Shown here piece after piece: positions 8,642-17,563 of a stretch of DNA of 64,000 bases. Source of the DNA: Microbacterium album. Its GTDB lineage: Bacteria; Actinomycetota; Actinomycetes; Actinomycetales; Microbacteriaceae. The translations under genes and the position numbers were made by a program. The notes under the pieces were generated by a model. The model ran no database searches, had not been told where the DNA came from, and saw only the letters and a program-made list of their open reading frames with translations. The stretch spans positions 62,001 through 126,000 of the forward strand of contig NZ_BMJY01000001.1 in the NCBI RefSeq assembly GCF_014643695.1, read 5' to 3'. Position 1 is the first letter of the stretch, and each line of letters opens with the position of its first letter.

Positions 8642-9160
8642 TCAGTCGTGCTGGACGGCGACCTGCTCCGGCTCGAGCTGCACCGCCCACCCTTCGATGG
8701 TCCCGGCGCTCTCGTACTCCTGGATCTGCAGGACGCGACGAGCAGGGTCGACGGCGTGGTCCAGCTTCGTCGTCACGAACGCGATCAGCGTCTGCCACGC
8801 GATCTGCTCGAGAGCGTCGCCGCCGAGGACGAGCACGTTCGCGTCGACGCCCTTGCGCCCGGCGATCGCGACGTTCGGGCTGACCGCGGGCAGCGCGCGT
8901 GCGCCCGTGACCTTGTTCGCGGCGACGACCGCGAACGCGGGATCCTCCACGACGAGCACGCCGAACGCGTCGAGCGCCGCGTCCTGGTCGTCCACGACGG
9001 CCTTGCCGACGCGAACGGCGAAGGCCGGGTAGTCGTCGCCCGGGTCGAGTGCGTCGGGGCCGTGCCAGATGACGTCGTGGCCGGCCGCGAGGGCGCGAGC
9101 CTGCAGGGCCCGCCCGATCTCGTAGCCGCCGTGGTCTGCCGCGATGTGGATGCGGGTCAT
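8642..9160 (-). CDS. RpiB/LacAB-like sugar isomerase family protein, catalytic motif degenerate
   Basis: A 172-residue protein whose start MTRIHIAADHGGYEIG is the substrate-binding segment of ribose-5-phosphate isomerase B and LacA/LacB. The later NKVTGARA segment is also recognisable. However, the catalytic loop between them, normally CGTG or GSGNG-like, reads VVEDPAFAV here. The usual Cys or Glu base and glycine anion hole are missing, and a roughly 35-residue extension follows the usual end. It may isomerise a non-phosphorylated or unusual substrate, or be non-catalytic. ATG at 9160 has GGGAGG upstream; a longer reading to 9259 has no ribosome site. It lies between MFS and oxidoreductase genes in the same operon. 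Confidence 0.82.
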   Translation of the reverse strand: MTRIHIAADHGGYEIGRALQARALAAGHDVIWHGPDALDPGDDYPAFAVRVGKAVVDDQDAALDAFGVLVVEDPAFAVVAANKVTGARALPAVSPNVAIAGRKGVDANVLVLGGDALEQIAWQTLIAFVTTKLDHAVDPARRVLQIQEYESAGTIEGWAVQLEPEQVAVQHD

Positions 9161-9209
9161 GATCGAACCTCCCGGTGATTGCGAAGTGATGCGGATGTCG
9201 AGGTCGTGG

Positions 9210-10451
9210 TCATTGCGGGGACCCCTCGATCGCCGTCGTGGCGGTGGTGGCGCGAGCACGCGTCGCGAGCAGGGCGACCAGGGCGAGCACGATCGGCGCG
9301 GCGGTCATGGCGGCGAGCGGCCAGACCGCCTGTTCGCCGGCCGCCGAGACGAGGGGGGCCACCCCGGCCGCGAGCAGCCACTGGATCGAGCCGAGGACCG
9401 CCGTCGCCGTGCCCACCGCGTGGCGCAGATCCTTGATCGACTCCGCGATGGCCGGGCCGACGATGAAGCCCATGGGCGCGGCGATCAGGAACATGCCCGG
9501 AAGCAGCAGCCAGGGCGTGAGAGCATCGGCGGCCACGGCCACGACGATCGCGAGCGCGCCCGCTGCCTGGATGCCGAGGCCGAGCGTCATCTGCGTGCGT
9601 TCGGTGACGCGGGTCGCGAGGCGCCCGGAGAGAAGGCTCGTCGCGAGGAGCGCGACGCCGTTGATCCCGAACGCGATGGCGTAACCGAGGGGAGAGAAGC
9701 CGAGGACCGTCTGCATCACGAACGGTGAGCTCGCGATGTACGCGAACATCGCGATGAACGAGAGCCAGGTCACGAGCGCGGCGCCCAGGAAGCTCCGCGA
9801 GCGGAACGCCTGGGCGCCGACCGAGGACATGGCGCGCAGCCCGCCGGTCAGGCGCCGCTCGGGCGCGTGGGTCTCCGGAACCACGAGCAGCACGGCCGCG
9901 CATGCGACCGCCGCGAAGAGCGCCAGGCCGGCGAACGTGGCCCTCCAGCCCCCGAGAGCGATCAGACCGACCCCCGCGATCGGCCCGAGCACCGGACCGA
10001 TCGACAGGATCCCGCCCAGGATCGCGTAAGCCCGCGTCGCGGCGGGGCCGTGTGTGAGGTCGGCGACGACCGCGCGCGACAGCACCAGCCCGACCGCGCA
10101 GGCCAGCCCTGTCACAAGGCACGCCGCGATCAGCAGCACGAGGCTGGGCGCGATGGCCGCAGCGACGCTCGAGAGCGCCATGGTGGCAGAGCCGACGAGC
10201 AGCGGCCGTCGCCGGCCGACCGCATCCGACAGCGGCCCCGCGATCAGCTGTCCCGCGGCCATGCCGATGGTGAAGCCGCTGAGGGACAGCTGCGCGGCGG
10301 AGGCGGGCGCATCGAACTCCGAGGCGATGGCAGGCAGGCCAGGGAGGAAGATGTCGGTGCCGAAGGGGCCGAGGATCGCGAGCGCGCCGAGGACGCCGAG
10401 GATCGGCGCCGTCAGGCGGGCCTCGGCACGCGGCGCCTCAGCGTGCGACAT
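9210..10451 (-). CDS. MFS transporter, Bcr/CflA-type drug:proton antiporter
   Basis: A 413-residue membrane protein with about 12 transmembrane segments. The loop LIAGPLSDAVGRRRPLL is the MFS motif A, and the start GPFGTDIFLPGLPAIASEF is typical of Bcr/CflA exporters (DHA1, 12 TMS). It would export a toxic compound or pathway intermediate across the cytoplasmic membrane by proton exchange. The ATG at 10451 is chosen because the MFS domain begins there; a longer reading to 10841 is antisense-like shadow. It begins 2 bases after the SDR stop codon, so it is in the same operon. Confidence 0.92.
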   Translation of the reverse strand: MSHAEAPRAEARLTAPILGVLGALAILGPFGTDIFLPGLPAIASEFDAPASAAQLSLSGFTIGMAAGQLIAGPLSDAVGRRRPLLVGSATMALSSVAAAIAPSLVLLIAACLVTGLACAVGLVLSRAVVADLTHGPAATRAYAILGGILSIGPVLGPIAGVGLIALGGWRATFAGLALFAAVACAAVLLVVPETHAPERRLTGGLRAMSSVGAQAFRSRSFLGAALVTWLSFIAMFAYIASSPFVMQTVLGFSPLGYAIAFGINGVALLATSLLSGRLATRVTERTQMTLGLGIQAAGALAIVVAVAADALTPWLLLPGMFLIAAPMGFIVGPAIAESIKDLRHAVGTATAVLGSIQWLLAAGVAPLVSAAGEQAVWPLAAMTAAPIVLALVALLATRARATTATTAIEGSPQ

Positions 10452-10453
10452 GG

Positions 10454-11218
10454 TCAGCCGAGCACGGTGCTGCCACCGTCGACCACCAGGTTGATTCCCG
10501 TGATCCACGAGGCCTCGTCGGATGCGAGGAAGACGGCGGCACTGACGACGTCCGCCGGCTGACCGACGCCGCCCAACGGCGTCCGGTCCCACGCTGCCTT
10601 GAGCGGTGAGGGCGGGGCATCGACGAGGAACTTCGTCGCGGGAGTCTGGATGAAGCCGGGGGAGATGCAGACCGCGCGGATGCCGTGCGGTCCGCCCTCG
10701 ACGGCGAGCTGCTGGGTCAGGTTGATGACGCCCGCCTTCGCCGCGCCGTGGGCGTTCTGCGGCATGAACTCCACGCCGCGCGTGCCGGCGATGGAGCCGA
10801 TGTTCACGATCACGCCGCCCCGCGCTTTCAGATGCTTCCACGCGGCACGAACGGCGTAGAACACGATGTTGAGCTCCATGTCGATCGCGAAGTCCCAGTC
10901 CTCGACGCTGATCTCATCGATCGCGCCGAATCGCTGGATGGATGCGTTGTTGTAGAGCACGTCGATGCCGCCGTACACGGACGCCGCTTCGTCGATCCAC
11001 GCCTCCACGGCGCGCGCGTCCCCGGCGTCCACCGGAGCGTGGCCGGTGATCTCCCCGCCCGCCTCGCGCACGAGGCGCACGGTCTCCTCGAGTCCGGCGA
11101 CGTCGATGTCGCAGCCGACGACCCTTGCGCCCTCCGCCGCGAACCGCCGAGCGGCCTCGCGCCCCATCCCGGCGCCGATGCCCGTGATGACCGCGATCTT
11201 CCCTGCCAGCCGTGCCAT
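10454..11218 (-). CDS. SDR family oxidoreductase with HxxxK active-site motif
   Basis: A 254-residue short-chain dehydrogenase/reductase. Residues 11-18 hold the TGIGAGMG cofactor loop, followed by LYNNASI, GSIAG (catalytic Ser) and the C-terminal SWITGINLVVDGG. As in the SDR at 66-830, the active-site Tyr is replaced: the segment reads AHGAAKAGV rather than YxxxK. The two proteins share several stretches such as GGPHGIRAVCISPG/GGPLGIRAVSISPG and are paralogues. ATG at 11218 has an AGGAGG site. It stands between the extradiol-type dioxygenase and the MFS gene in a leftward operon. Confidence 0.9.
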   Translation of the reverse strand: MARLAGKIAVITGIGAGMGREAARRFAAEGARVVGCDIDVAGLEETVRLVREAGGEITGHAPVDAGDARAVEAWIDEAASVYGGIDVLYNNASIQRFGAIDEISVEDWDFAIDMELNIVFYAVRAAWKHLKARGGVIVNIGSIAGTRGVEFMPQNAHGAAKAGVINLTQQLAVEGGPHGIRAVCISPGFIQTPATKFLVDAPPSPLKAAWDRTPLGGVGQPADVVSAAVFLASDEASWITGINLVVDGGSTVLG

Positions 11219-11275
11219 GCTGCTCCTCCTCGAGCCCGTCGCTCCGGGGCTCGTCCGTCGTGCCCGTGAGTGATT

Positions 11276-11322
11276 GATCGCCGGCGAAACCCGGGGGAGC
11301 CCCCGCCGCACCGCCGGCGATC
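11276..11322 (-). terminator. Hairpin after the VOC dioxygenase gene
   Basis: An 11-bp inverted repeat (11276-11286, 11312-11322) with a 25-base loop lies 8 bases past the stop of the leftward dioxygenase gene. It may attenuate rather than end transcription, since the SDR gene continues in the same direction. Confidence 0.5.
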
Positions 11323-11330
11323 GCCGATCG

Positions 11331-12266
11331 TCACACGGGAGGTGCGACGAACAGTCCCTTGTCGATGTCGTTGAACGACTCGCGCGCGACGAGCTCGCTC
11401 ATCTCCGCGGCCGTGCCCCACTGGTCCTGGGTGTCCAAGTCACTCACGTCCATGCGTGAGGGGTGCCACGTGTCCTCGTCGAGCACGGCGAGCTCGGTCG
11501 TGTACTCGATCGTGTTTCCCGCAGGCGAGAGGAAGTACGCGAACGTGTTGTCGCCCACGTTGTGACGGCCCGGTCCCCAGATCATGCGGGTGCCGGAGCG
11601 GAGGATCTTGCCGGTGCCGCGCATCCACTCCTCGATGCCGCGCATCTCGAAAGAGACATGGTGCAGCGAGTGGTGAGGTCCCTGGGCGATCGCGATCGAG
11701 TGGTGGTGCGGGTTCGTGCGCAGGAAGTGCATCAGCTCCCGCCCGTCGGGCGTCACGAGCGAATCGGAGATCGCGAAGTCGAGGTGGTCGATGTACCACT
11801 GCGCGCTGGTGTTGAGGTCCGCGGAGTTGAACACGACGTGAGACAGCTTGACCGGGATCGGCTCACGTTCGCGGATCTTGCGCGACTGCCGAAGCTCGAC
11901 CTCCGTCGAGAACTCCAGCACCCGCCCGTCGCCGTCGAACACCCGGAATCCGTAGCCGCCACCGGGCTGCGAGAGCTCGCGGGGCTCGTGGACGAACTGC
12001 ACGCCCTCCGCGTGAAGCTTGTCCGCCAGCTTGTGGAGGTCCCCCCGGTCCTTCGTTCCGAAAGCGACCAAATCGATGCGCTTCTCAGCGCGACGGAGGC
12101 GCAGGATGTACGGCTCGGGGGACCCCTCGGCCACGAGGTATGCCAGGTCCTCGGTCCGCTCCAGCTCCGTCAGGCCCCAGTGCTTCTTGAAGAACTCGGT
12201 CTCTTCGTCGAAGTTGGGCACGGCAAGCGCCGCGTATCGGAGATGGGAGACGAGTCGCTCAGTCAT
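11331..12266 (-). CDS. Two-domain VOC family extradiol-type dioxygenase
   Basis: A 311-residue protein with two vicinal-oxygen-chelate modules, the layout of type I extradiol (catechol 2,3-) dioxygenases. In the C-terminal module the three metal ligands can be seen: His in KLSHVVFN, His in LHHVSFE and Glu in NTIEYTTE, which would hold Fe(II) or Mn(II) for ring cleavage next to two hydroxyls. Two adjacent ATGs (12269, 12266) are possible; the second has better spacing from AAAGG. It is the first gene of the leftward operon and faces the LysR gene across a 182-base divergent promoter region. The exact catecholic substrate is unknown. Confidence 0.88.
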   Translation of the reverse strand: MTERLVSHLRYAALAVPNFDEETEFFKKHWGLTELERTEDLAYLVAEGSPEPYILRLRRAEKRIDLVAFGTKDRGDLHKLADKLHAEGVQFVHEPRELSQPGGGYGFRVFDGDGRVLEFSTEVELRQSRKIREREPIPVKLSHVVFNSADLNTSAQWYIDHLDFAISDSLVTPDGRELMHFLRTNPHHHSIAIAQGPHHSLHHVSFEMRGIEEWMRGTGKILRSGTRMIWGPGRHNVGDNTFAYFLSPAGNTIEYTTELAVLDEDTWHPSRMDVSDLDTQDQWGTAAEMSELVARESFNDIDKGLFVAPPV

Positions 12267-12448
12267 CATCGACCTTTCGTGGAATGTGCGCGCACGGATA
12301 CAGCGCGCTCCGAATCTAAGACGGCTCGACGTCCTCCGACCACTGCCCCGATGGATACCACACATCGCGGACGGCGGCGGTGTGCGGTCGTGACGTTCTG
12401 CACCGACACGCATCGGTAATGTGGGGCGGAACTCGAAGGAGAGTGATT

Positions 12449-13360
12449 GTGGGCGGAGACGACCCGGACCTGAATCTCCTCGTCGCGCTGCGTGCGCTGC
12501 TCGAGGAAGCCAACGTCACCCGTGCGGGAGAGCGCATCGGCATGGGACAGTCGACCATGTCTGCTGCGCTCTCGAGGCTGCGCGGGCAGTTCGAGGACGA
12601 GTTGCTCGTGCGTGTGGGACGTGATTACGAGCTGACACCGCTTGCGCGCCAGCTCCTGCCGCAGGTGCAGCTGACGATCCCGCTCGTCGAGCGGGCGCTC
12701 GGCGTCGAGCAGACCTTCGACCCCAGCGAGGCGCAGCGGCGTTTTCGCGTACAGCTGACCGACTACGCGGCGGTCGAGCTGCGCCCGTACTTCCGGCTCC
12801 TGCGCGCCGCCCGCGGGCTGCGGTTCGACCTGCGCAGGCTTCCCGAGAGCCCGGCGGAAGGAGAGCGCGATCTGCTCGCTCACGACTTCGTGGTCGCGGT
12901 TCCGGGAATGGGCATCCACAGCGACAGCGTCGAGCTGTTCCGGGACGAGTACGTCGTGATCGCCGACCGGGAGAACCCGGCGATCGGGGGCGGGCAGATC
13001 TCGCTCGACGACTTCTTGGCGCTGCCGCATGTCCGTTGTGACTTCGGACCGGGACACGTGACCGGGCCGGAGCGCCGCATGCATGAGCTCGACCTCACGG
13101 TCGACGTCAGGGTGACGACGTCCTCGCTTCTTCCCATCCCGCTGATCGTCTCGGGCACGGACCTGATCAGCGTGGTCCCGCGCCGGCTCGTCGAGCGCAA
13201 CAGCGGCATGACGGGAACGGTGGCCGTGCCCACGCCCTTCGAGACCGTCGTGCTCATCGAGCGGCTGTGGTGGCACCCGGCGCATTCCAGCGATCCTGCC
13301 CACGCCTGGGTGCGAGAGACGATCGCCGCAGCAGCGCGCGGCGGCGTGCCTGAGACCTGA
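12449..13360 (+). CDS. LysR family transcriptional regulator
   Basis: A 303-residue regulator with N-terminal winged HTH (LLVALRALLEEANVTRAGERIGMGQSTMSAALSRLR in outline, residues about 9-44) and a C-terminal type 2 periplasmic-binding fold. The subgroup resembles NodD/PcpR-like regulators of aromatic catabolism. I chose the GTG at 12449 because GAAGGAGAG lies 5 bases before it; an upstream in-frame ATG lacks a ribosome site. The gene is divergent from the extradiol dioxygenase operon and 124 bases before the FAD-monooxygenase operon, so it could control both. Confidence 0.92.
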   Translation: MGGDDPDLNLLVALRALLEEANVTRAGERIGMGQSTMSAALSRLRGQFEDELLVRVGRDYELTPLARQLLPQVQLTIPLVERALGVEQTFDPSEAQRRFRVQLTDYAAVELRPYFRLLRAARGLRFDLRRLPESPAEGERDLLAHDFVVAVPGMGIHSDSVELFRDEYVVIADRENPAIGGGQISLDDFLALPHVRCDFGPGHVTGPERRMHELDLTVDVRVTTSSLLPIPLIVSGTDLISVVPRRLVERNSGMTGTVAVPTPFETVVLIERLWWHPAHSSDPAHAWVRETIAAAARGGVPET

Positions 13361-13484
13361 GTTGCGCGGGTCAGCCTGTTCGCCGATGCCTGGCATCGGG
13401 CACTGCCGCTACCGTCGGACGCCGCACGGGCAATAGCGTCTCCACGGGGTGCGAGGGAGCGCCCGGTTTGGAGTCGGTGAAGAA

Positions 13485-14615
13485 ATGACGGTCAATTCCG
13501 TGCTAGTCCTCGGTGGCGGATTCACCGGTCTCACGTCCGCGATCGCGCTTGCGCTGCGGGGCGTTGAGAACGTGACGCTCGTCGAACGAGCGCCCGCGTG
13601 GGCCCGCGTCGGCCACGGCATCACCGTGCAGGGCAATGCCCTGAAGGTGTTCCAGGACATCGGGGTGGTGGACGAGATCCTCCGCCGCGGCTTCGGGGCG
13701 GACGGCGTCACGCTGTTCCACGCCGACGGGAGCGTGATGATGCGCTTGCAGACGCCGAAGACGGGCGGAGAGGACCTCCCGGCGACGCTGGGCGCGCTGC
13801 GTGCCGACGTGCACGAGATCCTCGTGGAACGAGCCCTTGAACTCGGCGTGAAGTTCCGGCTCGGCACGCAGGTCGTCTCGTTCGAGAACCACGGCGACTC
13901 CGTCTCGGTGCTCCTCAGCGACGGCACCACGGAGTTCTGGGACCTGATGATCGCCGCCGACGGCATCAAGTCGTCGACGCGCCCCAAGCTCGGGATCACG
14001 GCCGAGCGGGCGTCGAGCGGGCTCGGCATCTGGCGCGGTGTGACGAACAGGCTGCCCGAGATGACGGGAGGGATCGCGTACCCCGCGCCCGGGGACGAGG
14101 GTGCGTACAAGGTGGGGTACACCGCGATCAGCGCGACGCAGTGCTACGTCTTCGTGCTGTGCGAGCCGCAGCGCACGCCCAACGATCTGCCGGACTGGCA
14201 AGAGATGAAGCGCCTCATGGAGCCGTTCCACGGGGAGTTCGATTGGCTGCGCGAGTCGCTGAACGAGTCGACCTACCTCAACTTCCAGGAGATCGAGTGG
14301 ATCTTCGTCGAGGAGCCGTGGCACCGCGGGCGCGTCATCGCCCTCGGCGAGGCGGTTCATGCCGTCCCTCCGCTCATCGCGCAGGGGGCGGCGCAGTGCG
14401 TCGAGGACGCGCTCCTCATCGCCGACTACGTCACGCGGGAGGGGGACCTGGAGGCGCACCTGACCGAGTTCCAGGAGCGGCGCATCCCACGCATCAAGGG
14501 CGTCGTGGACGCCTCATTGCAGCTCGCGTATTGGGAGTGCCACCCGGGGTCCCCGGACGCCCAGCCCGGTCGCGTCATGGCGCAGGCCCTCGCTGAGCTG
14601 GTGGCTGCCCCGTGA
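13485..14615 (+). CDS. FAD-dependent aromatic monooxygenase (hydroxylase)
   Basis: A 376-residue class A flavoprotein monooxygenase. The N-terminal GGGFTGLTSAIAL binds the FAD ADP moiety, the middle DLMIAADGIKSSTR is the DG motif for FAD and NADPH, and GRVIALGEAVHAVPP corresponds to the GD motif, with Glu in place of the usual Asp. Such enzymes hydroxylate phenolic rings ortho or para, or carry out oxidative decarboxylation. It is the first gene of a six-gene rightward operon, and its stop overlaps the next start. ATG at 13485 is 5 bases after a GGTGAAG-like site. The substrate is presumably a phenol derived from the imported compound. Confidence 0.9.
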   Translation: MTVNSVLVLGGGFTGLTSAIALALRGVENVTLVERAPAWARVGHGITVQGNALKVFQDIGVVDEILRRGFGADGVTLFHADGSVMMRLQTPKTGGEDLPATLGALRADVHEILVERALELGVKFRLGTQVVSFENHGDSVSVLLSDGTTEFWDLMIAADGIKSSTRPKLGITAERASSGLGIWRGVTNRLPEMTGGIAYPAPGDEGAYKVGYTAISATQCYVFVLCEPQRTPNDLPDWQEMKRLMEPFHGEFDWLRESLNESTYLNFQEIEWIFVEEPWHRGRVIALGEAVHAVPPLIAQGAAQCVEDALLIADYVTREGDLEAHLTEFQERRIPRIKGVVDASLQLAYWECHPGSPDAQPGRVMAQALAELVAAP

Positions 14616-15172
14616 GCGGCTTCCGCGTTCCCCGTCGCATCGTCACGGGGCACGATGGCGCGGGGGTGTCCGTGGTCGTCAGCGACGGCCCGGTCCCCGT
14701 CACGCGCGAGCTCCCGGAGGACGGGGTCGCGTTCCACGAAGTATGGGTCACGCCCACGGTGCCGGCGGCGATCCACGCGGGCGCCGAGGACCCGACGGCC
14801 GGTGCCATCACCGTCCCGCCGCCGGCGCGTGGCACGCGCATCCGGATCAACGAGTTCCTGCCGGGGCACCTGGACGAACGCGGCCTGCAGTCACCCATGC
14901 ACCGGACCGAGTCGATCGACTACGGCATCGTGCTCGAGGGCGAGATCACCCTCATCCTCGACGACAGCGAGGTGACGGCGCGAGCCGGGGACATCTTCGT
15001 CCAGCGGGGGACCGACCATGCGTGGGCGAACCGCGGCGACACGATCGCGCGCGTCGCGTTCGTGCTCGTCGGGGCAGAGTTCCAGGACGATGTCCTGGAG
15101 GTTCTTCCCGGCGACGTGCGCGACAGCCTCATGCGTCACGGTCCGCGGGAGGGAGCCGATGATGCGGCTTGA
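14612..15172 (+). CDS. Cupin domain protein
   Basis: A 186-residue single-domain cupin. The barrel core is at about residues 90-160 (HRTESIDYGIVLEGEITLIL through GDIFVQRGTDHAW), carrying His and Glu residues typical of metal-binding cupins. Family members near aromatic genes act as dioxygenases, isomerases or sensors; none can be assigned here. The start GTG overlaps the monooxygenase stop codon (GTGA), showing coupled translation. The C-terminus overlaps the following VOC gene. Confidence 0.85.
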   Translation: MSGFRVPRRIVTGHDGAGVSVVVSDGPVPVTRELPEDGVAFHEVWVTPTVPAAIHAGAEDPTAGAITVPPPARGTRIRINEFLPGHLDERGLQSPMHRTESIDYGIVLEGEITLILDDSEVTARAGDIFVQRGTDHAWANRGDTIARVAFVLVGAEFQDDVLEVLPGDVRDSLMRHGPREGADDAA

Positions 15173-15578
15173 TCACATCGGCCTGTCCGTTCGCGATCTC
15201 GATGCGATGGCCGCCTGGTATCAGAGGGCTTTCGGGTTCGAACGCACGGGAGACTTCGCCGTGGCCGCGCTGGGCCTCCGGGGGACGTTCCTGACCGGTC
15301 CCGATGGTCTCGCCATCGAGCTGCTCGAGCGGAGCGGATCCATACCGCCGGAGCGGGTGATGGACGCCGCCGACGCCATGCTCACGCACGGGTGGGGCCA
15401 CCTCTGCTTCCGGGTCGCGAACCTCGAGGCAGAGTTCGCGCGGCTCGTCGAGGCGGGCGCGACCATCGTCAATCCGCCCGCGGCGTCTCCGGACCCGGCC
15501 TCTCGTTTCGCGTACGTGGGCGATCTCGAGGGCAATCTCATCGAACTGGTCGATCGGAAGGGTCCGGTGGGGACATGA
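15159..15578 (+). CDS. VOC family (glyoxalase/dioxygenase fold) protein
   Basis: A 139-residue single VOC module starting MMRLDHIGLSVRDLDAMAAW. The typical metal-ligand positions are His in LDHIG, His in WGHLCFRV and Glu in LEGNLIELVD. Single-module VOC proteins include glyoxalases, epimerases and decarboxylating or ring-cleaving enzymes. Two neighbouring ATGs (15159, 15162) both fit GGAGG. It overlaps the cupin gene by 14 bases and the next SDR by 4 bases. Confidence 0.87.
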   Translation: MMRLDHIGLSVRDLDAMAAWYQRAFGFERTGDFAVAALGLRGTFLTGPDGLAIELLERSGSIPPERVMDAADAMLTHGWGHLCFRVANLEAEFARLVEAGATIVNPPAASPDPASRFAYVGDLEGNLIELVDRKGPVGT

Positions 15579-16363
15579 GCGGGATTCGGCTTCCGGGTCT
15601 GTCCGGCGAGACGTTCGTGGTGACCGGTGCCGCGGGGGGCCAGGGCGCCGCCGAGGCGCTGCTGCTGGCGGAGAACGGTGCGCACGTCGTAGCGGCGGAT
15701 GTGCGTGCGGAGGCGCCCGAGCTGCTCGCCCAGGCGGAAGAACTGCCCGGCACCGTGGAGTATCGTCGCCTCGACGTGACGGACGAAGCGGCGTGGGCGG
15801 CGCTCGCCGATTCACTCATGGGCCGGCGCGTCAAGGGCCTCGTGAACAACGCGGGTGTCACACACCGCGTCCGGATCGGTGCGGTCGAGCGTGGCGACTG
15901 GGATCACGTGCTCGCTGTGAACGTCACGGGCGCGATGCTCGGCACGCAGGCGTTGCTACCCCTCATGGCGGGCGGGTCATCGATCGTCAACATCGGCTCC
16001 GCCGCGGGGCTCACCGGCCATTACACGGCTGCTTACACCACGTCGAAATGGGCGATCCGCGGCCTGACGCACACCTCCGCGACCGAACTCGGCCCGCGCG
16101 GCATCCGCGTCAACGCGGTGCACCCCGGGTACATCCATACCGAGATGACTGCGAGCGCGCCCCGTCCGTTCCTCGACGCCAACCTCGCGGTGTCCCCGCT
16201 GAGACGTGGCGGCGAGCCGAGCGAGGTGGCGGCCGTCGTGGTGTTCCTCCTGTCGGATGCCGCGTCCTTCGTCACCGGCGCGGAGATCTCCGCGGACGGC
16301 GGCCAATTCCTGTCGGGCGTGGCGACGTTCCTGTCGGACGCCGTCCGTTCCGCGCAGGCCTGA
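15575..16363 (+). CDS. SDR family oxidoreductase (classical YxxxK)
   Basis: A 262-residue short-chain dehydrogenase/reductase with TGAAGGQG cofactor loop, VNNAG, catalytic Ser in NIGSAAG and a normal YTTSK active site, unlike the two SDRs of the leftward operon. The C-terminus has the family's FVTGAEISADGG. It likely oxidises or reduces an alcohol or ketone intermediate. The ATG at 15575 overlaps the VOC stop (ATGA), so the translation is coupled. Confidence 0.92.
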   Translation: MSGIRLPGLSGETFVVTGAAGGQGAAEALLLAENGAHVVAADVRAEAPELLAQAEELPGTVEYRRLDVTDEAAWAALADSLMGRRVKGLVNNAGVTHRVRIGAVERGDWDHVLAVNVTGAMLGTQALLPLMAGGSSIVNIGSAAGLTGHYTAAYTTSKWAIRGLTHTSATELGPRGIRVNAVHPGYIHTEMTASAPRPFLDANLAVSPLRRGGEPSEVAAVVVFLLSDAASFVTGAEISADGGQFLSGVATFLSDAVRSAQA

Positions 16364-16380
16364 TTTCAGAGGCGAGCATC

Positions 16381-17550
16381 ATGTACATGTATTTCCCCAC
16401 CAACTACGTCTGGAGCATGTCGGTCGTCGCATGCCTCAACAACGGAGGACTGATCGACGACATCGACAAGGCGTGCCGCCCCGTGCTCGAGGCCTCGCAG
16501 CACGGAGACGACGCGGGCACGGAGGAGCTCTACGAGGCATGGCAGGCTGTGGCGGATCGCCTGGTCGAGTCAGCCGAGGCCGACCTCTCGCGCGGATGGA
16601 CCCGCGGCGCGGGCGAGAAGTTCTACCGGGCCAGTCTGTACACGTCGCAGGCGGAGCGCCTGCAGTCCCCGAAGTGGGAGGGGCGCAACGACGCGTACCG
16701 GAAGTCGATGGACCTGCTGCAGAAGCACATCCAGTACTCCGAAGCGCCGATCCGGCGGGTGGAGATCCCCTACGAGGGCGCGCAGCTGCCCGCATACTTC
16801 CGCTCGGTGCCCGCCGCCGACGGACCCGTGCCGCTCGTCGTGCTCTGGAACGGGCTGGACTCCACCAAGGAGATGATGGTGTACTCGGGCTTCGCCGAGC
16901 TCCTTGCCGAGCGGGGGATCGCGACGCTCATGGTCGACTGCCCCGGTTCGGGGGAGGCGCTCCGCCTCCGCGGACTGCACGCGCGCTACGACACCGAGGT
17001 GTGGGCCAACGCCATCATCGACTGGGTCGAGACGGACCTTCCCGAGGCCGACGCGTCGCGGATCGGCCTGGTCGGCTGGTCGCTCGGCGGCTATTACGCG
17101 CCGCGCGCGGCCGCGTTCGAGCAGCGGGTGCGGCTCGTCGTCGCGTGGGGCGCGAACTACAACTGGGCGGAGGTCCAGCGCAAGCGCCAGCAGAGGGAGG
17201 GGGAGAACCCGGTTCCCCACTACTGGGACCACGTGCAGTGGGTCTTCGGCGCGAGCGATCTCGATGACTTCTTTGAGCGGACCCGGGGGATGACGCTCGA
17301 CGGTGTGGTCGATCGGATCTCCGTGCCGTTCCTGGTCACGCACGGCATCGGCGATCGCCAGATCTCGGTCGACTACGCGCACGCCCAGTACGAGGCCGCG
17401 GTGAACTCCCCGAAGAGGGAGCTGCGCATCTTCACCCAGGAAGAGGGCGGCGCGGAGCACATCGGGCTCGACAACATGCCCTACGTCGCCCAGTACACGG
17501 CGGACTGGATCGCAGAGACGTTCGCCGGCCTGTCCGAGGCGACACGATGA
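16381..17550 (+). CDS. Alpha/beta hydrolase of the dihydropseudooxynicotine (C-C) hydrolase type
   Basis: A 389-residue hydrolase with a long N-terminal helical region (about residues 1-120) before the alpha/beta core, the layout of 2,6-dihydropseudooxynicotine hydrolase and FrsA-like esterases. The catalytic triad is visible: Ser234 in GWSLGGY, Asp325 in THGIGDRQ and His360 in GGAEHIGL. The pseudooxynicotine enzyme cleaves a C-C bond next to an aryl ketone, and a similar role on a beta-diketone or ring-opened product would fit this operon. The start is ATG at 16381; the preceding 588 bases in frame are a shadow of the SDR gene. Confidence 0.88.
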   Translation: MYMYFPTNYVWSMSVVACLNNGGLIDDIDKACRPVLEASQHGDDAGTEELYEAWQAVADRLVESAEADLSRGWTRGAGEKFYRASLYTSQAERLQSPKWEGRNDAYRKSMDLLQKHIQYSEAPIRRVEIPYEGAQLPAYFRSVPAADGPVPLVVLWNGLDSTKEMMVYSGFAELLAERGIATLMVDCPGSGEALRLRGLHARYDTEVWANAIIDWVETDLPEADASRIGLVGWSLGGYYAPRAAAFEQRVRLVVAWGANYNWAEVQRKRQQREGENPVPHYWDHVQWVFGASDLDDFFERTRGMTLDGVVDRISVPFLVTHGIGDRQISVDYAHAQYEAAVNSPKRELRIFTQEEGGAEHIGLDNMPYVAQYTADWIAETFAGLSEATR

Positions 17551-17563
17551 GCGAGGAGACTCG

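Noticed and set aside
15793..16380. Upstream extension of the alpha/beta hydrolase frame
   Set aside because: It overlaps the SDR gene in another frame and reads as low-complexity Arg/Gly; the hydrolase domain begins at the ATG at 16381.
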